Below are positions 56,874-64,000 of a stretch of DNA of 64,000 nucleotides, piece after piece (the stretch's first letter is position 1; the number at the start of each line of letters is the position of its first letter). Below the pieces are notes generated by a model, which was given only the letters and a program-made list of their open reading frames with translations, was not told the DNA's origin and did not search any database. A program made the position numbers and the translations under genes. The stretch comes from Gnetum montanum (Eukaryota; Streptophyta; Gnetopsida; Gnetales; Gnetaceae). Location: assembly GCA_015680685.1 (NCBI GenBank), contig MNCI01004661.1, positions 979,050-1,043,049 of the forward strand, read 5' to 3'.

Positions 56874-57480
56874 ATAATCAGCATGAGGAGCCTTGGAGTT
56901 GCTCCGTATGTTAGTATCCTCGGAGACAACAGTTCTATCTTTAGTCTTCTGATCAAAATTATCGATGCTTCCGTGGCTGCTGTTGTAGATGCTCCTCCTT
57001 CTGCTGCTGCTTTTCAATTTTCCTCTGGTAACGATGGGTCAGTCGTTCCTTTAAACGATGGCGAGGATGCGAAGGCTCCGGTCCCTGAGTGGAATGGTGT
57101 GGCAAAAGATGGAGCCAAGAAGACGGCTGTAGGAAACGAAAACGGAGAGGGCAAAGAGAGAGACGAATATGAGAGAGATGATAGAGAGGAGGATGGCCCT
57201 GAAGAGGACAACAACGATTCCAGCATCATACGCGACGACGGTGGCGGCGTCAGAAGCAGCGGCAGCAAAGGGAAAAGAAAACAGGGGCACAGAAACTGTA
57301 GCACCATCAGCAACAGATGTCGAATGTAAATCAGGGAAAGGGTTCACACCAGAACTAGATCCGAAGTGTGACGGCTGAACAGGGGCAAGGCCTGATCCTG
57401 CAGGCAGATCGGTGTGAGGCAGAGATCGCGGGCACGAATGGCGGTCAGGAGAGGGGGCTTCCAAAAATAGCGTTGTGTAT
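56874..57480 (+). pseudogene. Second gene-like piece in the insert, unrecognised
   Basis: The base composition is richer in G and C than the surroundings, and an open frame at 56844-57329 encodes a strongly charged, low-complexity tail (KERDEYERDDREEDGPEEDN, GSKGKRKQGHRN). Antisense frames are also open (57014-57464), so the coding strand is uncertain. It may be the 5' leader or N-terminal disordered part of the captured gene, or a different host gene. I do not recognise it. Confidence 0.35.
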
Positions 57481-57602
57481 AGAAAACACAGAACTGAAAC
57501 GACTTGAAAAAGGTTTTATTAACCGATGCTATGCCCAAAGCTATAACATAAAAAAATATTAATACGGGCATAAAGTCACAATTTAAGTTTTAATAGGGAG
57601 TT

Positions 57603-59165
57603 TGTTGGATAAACACTTGGCCACCATAACTTTTGTTTTCTATAGTCGTAATTTTTTGTGAAAATTGTAACTTCCTAGCCTTAATCCCATGATGATTGTA
57701 ACCACCACCAAGGCCACTTGTCAACTACAAAGGCCACTTGTCAACTAAACGGGACACATGTCAGATGCAGCATTTTTATCTCTTTTATTGTTGAAACCAC
57801 CCAAAATTGTTGTAACTTACCTAACTTGTTGGGCAAGTAACCTCCTAACTTGTTGGGCAAGTAATCTCCTAATTGGTTGGCCAGGTTACTTGGGAGAGAA
57901 GTTAGGTGAGATATTTTTAAATATGTAACTTCCCTACCTACCTTGGAACCCTTTCTTTTCTTTTCTGCTTATTTGGAGGAGGAATCGCTGGAAATCATCA
58001 TCACACTTGGAGTGACACATCACACTTGGAAGATTTGTAAAGAAGATTGTTTGCAAGATGGCTTGCTAGAATAAAGATTTCAGCCTCTTTGTCATGGTCC
58101 TGTGAGTTATGCATTTCATTTTTTGTTTTGTTTAAATTGTTTAGCTAGTGGTTTAGATAGTATCATCCTTGGCAAGTAATTTTGGGATTTTTAGATTGCT
58201 CTTATTGTTCTTGTTGCCCGATAGAAATTTCTATTAAAATTTTGCCATAGAAGCGCTTGTGTTTAAAAGCCTTAAGAGCATTTTAGTAGTAAATTTCGTT
58301 ATTGTGCAACGTGTGGGAACTGCTATTGGGATTGTTGTAAGAGAGCCTCTGTTTGTAGTCACGCCGTTGAACAATTCAGTAGTCGAGAGGGTTCAGAAAA
58401 TCTTTGGTATTTTGATGGGACCAGAATAGCTTCTTTTTATCTTTAAAGTGAATTCTCGTGGTATTTCAATCAGAAATTGTCAAGTCTTTTAAAGGTTCTG
58501 TTTGAATGCAATCGTTGACATCTATTATCTAGTCAAAATGGAGTCTCGTACGTGGTAGTTTACGCAGCAATTTTTGGTAGCATAATAGGATTGTCTTGAA
58601 GATATTGCTTGTTTGAGCCTTGGAAGTTTGAACAATTCGTAGATATTGAATTTGGGATAGCTTTATTGCGAAGTGTTTACTCGTGTCATTTTACCTTGTT
58701 TAAATATTTGAGGTCTACACAAATCTGCTTTCTTTTCTTTTCTGCTTATTTCCATCGAATCTTGCTCTATTTCTAGTTTTCTTGTGGAACTATCTCTTTC
58801 TCTGGGGAAAATTAGGAGTAGATTGCGGAGTTGTGCTCAAATGTTTTTGCAAAATTTTATTTGTTACAAGTAGGTATTATAAGGACCGCGTAGACTAGGT
58901 AGTGAACAAAATAGGAAATTTTCAAGAACTCACAGTACTTGGCAAAGTTGGCTGAATCTCTTTAAAGTAAGTCATTTGTAGTTCACACACAAAGTAATTG
59001 TTACATTTTACACAACCACACGCCGCAACAGCACACACACATACTCACATTAACTACTGAGTCTATTTGGAGGTATCTGGGCCTTGGTGTTGCCAGAGAC
59101 CAGCAGGCACCTAAATCCTGTTCGAGGACACTCGTTGGCGGTCGCGTCCCAAACGGTCGCCAACA
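57603..59165 (+). repeat. LTR-like right half of the 3.1-kb insert
   Basis: It begins TGTTGGATAAACACTTGGCC after a purine-rich AATAGGGAG and ends GGTCGCCAACA. A tandem phrase (AGGCCACTTGTCAACTA) occurs twice at 57711-57748, and CTAACTTGTTGGGCAAGTAA also recurs near 57820-57870. No coding region was recognised. Without a clear 5' partner the LTR assignment is a deduction from ends and context. Confidence 0.5.
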
Positions 59166-59640
59166 ATTGGGAAGTCCCCTTTGCAATTCTTCACCTTGAT
59201 TACTAAAAAGTCAGTAGGATATGACCACCCACAAATAGTGGTCATGATGTCTTCTACTAGTCCTAATGGAATGGTGATGGACTGGTCTACCAACTCCAAC
59301 CTAATGTTGCTCTTCTTCAAGGGAGGAAGGTTCCATGTAGTGTACATCTCATGCAAGATTAGATTAACACTAGAACCAGAGTCAAGAAGAGCTTTACAAG
59401 GCTCATTGCTAACAATTTGCAAATATACTAAGGGACTCCTAGGATTGGCTAACTTCCAAGGCAGGTTACCGGCTTGAATCCAATTAGATACAACATGGGT
59501 TAACATCATGGTATGGATTCGAGAGGGATTTTGGTTTGAAGGGGACTCAGATAAAGGTGATGTAGAGAAAGGTGGAGGAGTAGGGCCACCAACCATTGGT
59601 GTGTCTAAGGGCTTTTGTGGACTACGAGGTTAGAAGAAGG
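59166..59640 (-). pseudogene. Element E: protease, front part
   Basis: On the minus strand the aspartic protease is recognisable from RSPLVYLQIVSNEPCKALLD, the catalytic DSGSSVNLI motif and the following ELVDQSITIPLGLVEDI, ICGWSYPTDFLVIKV and GDFPI. At that point the 3.1-kb insert begins, and the frame resumes at 56039. Upstream (59640-60050) is a proline- and tyrosine-rich stretch typical of the gag-protease border. The catalytic DSG is intact. Confidence 0.88.
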
Positions 59641-62016
59641 GTCTTTTCTTTGATCATGATTTTGACCCACTTGGTTGGCTAACCAGTTGCAGATTAACCA
59701 CCCTTGTAGCATTTCTTTGCTGTGGTTGGGTAGGAAATTCACCTTGCGTGGATGGAGCAGGTGGTAGCTATGTAGGAGGCAAAGGAGTAGGTGTAGGAAC
59801 AGGAGAATCATGAGGATAGTAGGTGGCATCCCTCCTTACATATGGTGGTTGGTAAACTTCAGGAGGGTAGTGGTGAGGTTGGTAAGCAGCAACATGACTA
59901 GAAGGGTCCTATGGAGATGAAGGTTGCTGAACATAATAACCATAAGGATCTAGTTGCTGGTAGGAGTACTGCTATCTTGGAGGTGCTAATGCCCATGATT
60001 GTGCTTGTTGCCACTACTAGTACAATTCATAAGGTTGCAGTGGGTTCCACTTAGATAATACTACTATGGTTGGTGGAACTATTGAGAGTTGCCTTGTGGA
60101 TAAGGCAATCTTTTGGGTGTTTACCTTTGTGTAAGTCATGGATGTAAGGCATACACCCCAGATTCCTACAAGTGTGACATAATTGGATAGCATTCCTTGG
60201 GATGTTCATACTGGTAGATGTCACATCCATCATCATCATCTGATTTGCTATTTGCAACTGTCTCTATTGCAGCCATCTTACCCTTACCCTCGGATATGGC
60301 ACATTTAGCTTTCTTACGTCTCTGGTGCTCACACTTACCACTTTGTTCCTTGGACTTTTCAGCAATTTTTAAAATAGGTTAAAACTTATTGTCCATGGAG
60401 TTCCATAATTGGTCAACCTTAGCCATAATTTTGAACTGAAATTTCTTAAGTGACAAGGTTTTCTGATTAGCCAACTCATCTCTTATTAACTCATCCTCAC
60501 TGTCGTAAAATTAAACCTTCCCTTTTGTGAATGGAAGGATCCCTATTATATTCCTCTACACTTTCTCACTTTCTTAATTCTCCCTCCTCCCTAGCTACCT
60601 ACTCAATTAACTTTTGGATCTAACAAGCGCTTAACTTTGTCAATCTCCCTTAAGCATATATGCCAAGAGTTTTTCTTATTTCATATTGTAGACCATCTAT
60701 AATATGGCGGAGTTGATCAAGCTAAGAATATCCATGGCTGAGACACTTATGCAATAGAGAGTGGTACAGCCAATACCATCATCCAAGGATTTATGGTTTC
60801 CTTGTTTCCACCCTTCGATCTGCTTCCTTAGGTTGGACACTTGGGAGTACATTTGATATTTGTCATTAAACAATTCTAACATCGTACTCCATCGCTTGAT
60901 TGATTTCGATTCCAAGGATCGGTACTAGTTTTCTACTTCCTTAATGAATGTCCTTAGAAATAATTTCAACTTTTTCCAATCATTCTCAATATTCTGCAAG
61001 GCACATGCATCCTAGAAGGCTTGGAGATGATTTTGTAGATCAGTGTTGTAGCCTCCCTCAAACCAAGGGATGTTGTTCATGTCCAGCCTCTTTATTTTGC
61101 TATCCTTTAATGCCTTTTTGGAATCCTCATGGCCTCTACAATGTTTAACATGCTCCAAGTGACAAGTAGAGGTTCATCAAGGCCATAGTGATGGTGCCTA
61201 CGATGTTCTCTACTAACCCTTCTTTCATGGTGGTGGATCTCTCTAGATCACCCATGCCTTCAATCATGATTTTCCCAATAGTCCCTTCTATTATTTTGGT
61301 CTCGTTAGTCACCTCCATCATGGTCATGCCCTCTATGGCCACGATCTAAGCCAAATGAAGAAGAAGAAGATAACCAAGGGGAAGAGGAAGGAGGGCTTGC
61401 ATTGTGCTGATGCCTACTACCTTCTCTTCAATGATTGTGACCATGATCACAATCATGACTTCCACTTGCCCCCTTGTCATGACTTTCTCCTCTAGATCCA
61501 TTTTTTTTGTTGGATCCATTTACACCAGAGCTAGGATTATGAATTGTGGATTGCACGTTTGAATTGAGGACCCCTTGATCAAAGTCAAAGAAAGGAGTGT
61601 CACCAAAGGAAAAGTCCCTAGAGAAGTGTTTGCCTCCATCCAATGGGCCAAGCGTAGGTAGAAAATTTTTTGAGCCCTTTCCCTTCAAAAGCTCATGTTG
61701 TTGCTCCAATTGATGATTCCTTAACCTTTGTGCTTTAGTGGGATGGTAATCCCTTGAATCAGGATCTCCCATCTCATACTCCTCATGAAGATGTTAAAGT
61801 CCATGTTGTGCAAACATTAGCTAGAGCATAGCTAGAACAGATTGATCTGGTAGTAACACAATGTTGCCTTCCATGTTGCACCACCACAACATTTCATCTT
61901 GATGTAAGATGAAGGTGAAGTCTAGTACACACTCATTAGGATGAGCATATACCACCTGGTATTGTTGAGCACTTGGATTGTCCTGGGCGAAGTTAAGCTC
62001 CTATGAGAAGAAGACA
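59641..62016 (-). pseudogene. Element E: gag with zinc knuckle
   Basis: The minus-strand ATG at 62016 (MSSSHRSLTSPRTIQ...) opens the gag. Charged repeats of arginine, serine and histidine lie at 61145-61772, the gag core is decayed at about 60690-61080 (ESKSIKRWSTMLELFNDKYQ), and a zinc knuckle-like CHTCRNLGCMPYIHDLHKGK and HPKDC is at about 60110-60190. Stops and shifts occur throughout. It is the only one of the three gags in the window that still shows the knuckle and joins a protease. Confidence 0.85.
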
Positions 62017-62164
62017 TTTTATATTAGTGAATCTATATGCAGTGTGCAGTTAAGATTTAATTTAGTTATAATAATAATTTTATTTTTGTAATATTTGACC
62101 TTAGGATTTGAACAACAAGGTTACTAAGTTTCACTAAGTTTAGATAGAGAACATAAAACTAAAG

Positions 62165-62180
62165 TCAACAATGATGCCAA
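62165..62180 (-). other. Primer binding site of element E (decayed)
   Basis: The minus strand reads TTGGCATCATTGTTGAC next to the LTR. It is a mutated form of the tRNA-Asp-type site seen in element F. Confidence 0.55.
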
Positions 62181-63059
62181 TGTTAAGTAGTGAGGTACCC
62201 ATACATCCAACCATACAAATCATAGGCATTCACGTGTGATCTGGTCAAATTTTGTAGACTTTAATTACCAAGTACATTAGAGCTAAACAACGAGTTTGTG
62301 TTGTCTGTTCATTGTCTTCCCATTCTCACTTATGAAATGCAAGTGTATGGTTAAGTGTGACTGAGGCATAAAATTTTTATCATTTTATGTTTTATCAATT
62401 TGATCACCTAAAACAATAATGAAAGTGAGAGTAATTAAATACTAAGTGAATTATTATCTAATCTAGCCTAACATAAGTAACCATCCCCACTTCCCATACA
62501 CATCTTGAACTTCGTGTAAACACTACTGGGTTGTCAAACGCTAACTGTTTCTAAGCTACCAAGTGTCACATGTATGTTCGAAGGTGTCATGATTGTGTAT
62601 TTTAATTAACTACTGAATTAATCAAAATCAATTGCTAAATGAATAATGTTAAATGTGAACTACATGAAATCACAATTTATAAATGCATAAAGAAAGAAAG
62701 TCTCAAGTGCTACAAGGATGAATCAAAGAGCTCATCTTTATTGCCAACACAATGGTGTGTTCAAGTACATCAATGCTTGAGTAAAGATCCAATTACACTT
62801 AGAGCTCCTACTATGGGCACTTGGAAAATATTCTAACTCTTGAATGAACAAACTACAAGAATTTTGCTACTTGACTCTAAAAAAAACCTCCTTGAATCAT
62901 GTGCCCAAGGGTTGTACTTATAGGCCGAGGTATACCCCATGATATCGCATACCCGATATCGCATCTTAGGCCGTGATATTGCATACCGGATACTCAATAT
63001 TATAGCCACCTCGATATCAGATACCTGATATTGGAGCTCATGTAAGACTCGATTCATCA
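62181..63059 (-). repeat. 5' LTR of element E
   Basis: It starts TGTTAAGTAGTGAGGTACCC, a mutated version of the family TGATGAG start, and ends TTCATCA at 63059, followed by TTTGT. In U3 (62930-63045) imperfect GATATC repeats (GATATCGCATACCCGATATC and others) lie next to the TATA region (minus strand CCTATAAGTAC). Confidence 0.9.
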
Positions 63060-63064
63060 TTTGT

Positions 63065-63101
63065 GAATAACAATTTTTTCACAACACATAATTTGATAAC
63101 A
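63065..63101 (+). repeat. Copia 5' LTR, right part
   Basis: These 37 bp complete the LTR interrupted at 48338 and end TTTGATAACA. Confidence 0.75.
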
Positions 63102-63103
63102 AG

Positions 63104-63115
63104 TGGTATCAGAGC
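63104..63115 (+). other. Copia primer binding site (initiator tRNA-Met type)
   Basis: TGGTATCAGAGC, the standard primer binding site of plant copia elements, lies 2 bp after the LTR end. Confidence 0.9.
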
Positions 63116-63547
63116 AAGGTTGAGAGAGGTTAAGTTGTACAATGTTTGTTATGGGTGGAGCACAAAAGGTATTCCAAGGTAGATTATTTGTAGATTTTTT
63201 TTATGTTTTAGTGTAGATTATTTCAGTGGGAGTTTTGTGTACAATATAGTAAAAATGTCTTGTTTTTTTTCTCATTGATGAAAGAAACAAATGAAAAAGA
63301 GAAGAAACCAGGATACTAGCACTATCATGAGATTGAACATGTGAGAAGGGATTGCTCTGTTTTAAAACATGATGATCTTGTCTCTTGAATTTGTTACTGA
63401 AGAGACATCTTATTATTATGTTAGAGTTTGAGCTACATGTCTCTTTTGTTTTATTTAAGTTTTTTGTTAGCATGTGTTATGGTTTTTTGAGATAGTATTT
63501 GGTAATATTGATGTAATGCTATTTCATGTTGTTTTGGCTTGAAGAGG
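63116..63547 (+). pseudogene. Copia internal remnant with gag zinc knuckle
   Basis: Only a scrap of coding sequence is left: at about 63290-63370 one frame reads YHEIEHVRRDCSVLKHDD, which corresponds to the CCHC zinc knuckle of copia gag with its first cysteines lost. The usual gag in front of it is missing. A terminal LTR of the other family begins at 63548. Confidence 0.6.
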
Positions 63548-64000
63548 TGATGAGACGCGATATGCACAAGTCGCGATATCGCATACGCGATATCGCAGTC
63601 CACCGTCAAATCTATAAATAAGAGGCAGCACTCCCCTCATTTCCCATCCTGGCTAGAAGTAGTGAAGCTCTGGCAGTTTGATCACTCCAGAGTTAGATTA
63701 ATTTCCCATGTGCCCACAGTAGGAGTCCTAGAGTGAACGGCTCTTTATTCAAGCAACATTGTACCTAAACACAAGTTGTGTACGGCAATAAAGACGAACT
63801 TGATTGGATAAACCTTGCAGTGCATGGATAGGATTTTATTTATTGTTATTTATTGCTCTTCTAGAATGTGGTATGAGTATGACTTGATTACGAGCATCTA
63901 AGGATGTGTACGGCTAGTCAAGGAATCGGCTGCTTGTCGCATGCGGTATGAGTATGACTTGATTATGAGCATTGTGACTACTTGGTAACCCAGTAGCGTA
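63548..64000 (+). repeat. LTR of the F/D/E family on the plus strand, cut by the window end
   Basis: It starts TGATGAGACGCGATATGC with a GCGATATCGC palindrome cluster (63558-63600) and a TATAAATA box at 63613-63620, only 65 bp from the LTR start. The transcribed part (GAGGCAGCACTCCCCTC, AATAAAGACGAACTTG) matches the reverse complement of the solo LTR at 51603-52679. Whether it belongs to a full element cannot be seen. Confidence 0.9.

Larger units (their letters stand above)
56045..59165 (+). mobile_element. 3.1-kb TG...CA insert in the protease of element E, carrying host gene pieces
   Basis: The insert starts TGTTGACAC and ends TCGCCAACA, and is flanked by ATTGG on both sides (56040-56044 and 59166-59170). 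Taking it out together with one ATTGG rejoins the two halves of the E protease in one frame, which proves it is an insertion. TG...CA ends with a 5-bp duplication point to an LTR-element integrase. The right half (57603-59165) looks like an LTR: it follows AATAGGGAG, a possible polypurine tract, and starts TGTTGG. The left end resembles it only over a short distance (TGTTG...TTGGCCA), so the 5' LTR would be reduced or replaced. Between them are fragments of host genes (56374-57480). Confidence 0.75.
48339..63059 (-). mobile_element. Element E: full-length Ty3/gypsy insertion with nested inserts
   Basis: Both LTRs, gag, protease, RT, RNase H and integrase are present in gypsy order on the minus strand, and the whole is flanked by the 5-bp duplication TTTGT (48334-48338 and 63060-63064). 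Its 14.7 kb includes at least three later insertions: an LTR at about 49553-50742, a solo LTR at 51603-52679 and a 3.1-kb insert at 56045-59165. The two LTRs differ at many positions, and coding parts carry stops, so E is old and inactive. Confidence 0.9.

Noticed and set aside
57014-57464. Minus-strand frames rich in Ser, Pro and Leu
   Set aside because: They mirror a charged low-complexity frame on the other strand. Neither can be assigned, so they were reported only as an unrecognised gene-like piece.

Overview
The window looks like a stretch of a large, repeat-filled nuclear plant genome. It has nested Ty3/gypsy and Ty1/copia LTR retrotransposons, plant LRR receptor kinases with one conserved intron, and relics of a phenylpropanoid-type O-methyltransferase, a dsRNA-binding protein and a histone-methyltransferase-like protein. 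A gymnosperm (conifer-like) source fits the gene types and the old, decayed retroelements, but that is an inference and I cannot name the species. No tRNA, rRNA or CRISPR array was recognised.

Layout. 1-7718: a decayed plus-strand Ty3/gypsy element of Tat type (element A) with its 3' LTR. 7748-9493: a duplicated upstream block, a TATA box and a broken O-methyltransferase gene. 9690-12363: a minus-strand gypsy remnant (F: GC-rich patch, gag, PBS, 5' LTR). 12364-15985: a plus-strand gypsy pol (C) whose extra RNase H lies upstream of RT. 15990-18081: an unrecognised minus-strand gene-like unit with a probable intron. 18850-25232: a second Tat element (B) with extra RNase H downstream of RT, a 3' tandem array and a 3' LTR. 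25233-30714: minus-strand gypsy element D, which has lost the front of pol. 30720-33480: a segment with long inverted ends (DNA transposon-like). 33876-34197: a dsRNA-binding domain pseudogene.

34610-47940 is a cluster of LRR-XII-type receptor kinases. One copy is intact (join 39383..41414, 41547..42022; 835 residues). Four are relics: a kinase-only copy at 34610-36201 containing an assembly gap, a short kinase scrap at 37130-37290, a minus-strand ectodomain at 44080-44905, and an ectodomain at 46822-47940. A piece of an unrelated membrane-anchored protein lies at 43390-43902 on the minus strand.

47942-63547 is a readable stack of insertions. A copia element with a TGTTA...TAACA LTR cut the last LRR-kinase copy. 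A 14.7-kb gypsy element (E, 48339-63059) then landed inside that copia LTR, leaving a TTTGT duplication. E itself received a related solo LTR (51603-52679, GATGG duplication), a Tat-type LTR (about 49553-50742) and a 3.1-kb TG...CA insert (56045-59165, ATTGG duplication) inside its protease. That last insert carries a fragment of a PHD-AWS histone methyltransferase gene, the most interesting observation here. The window closes inside another LTR of the E/F/D family, on the plus strand (63548 to end).

Only the receptor kinase at 39383-42022 looks able to make a full protein. It would be a plasma-membrane, non-RD receptor kinase of the kind that senses microbial patterns. Everything else is mobile DNA or broken gene copies.
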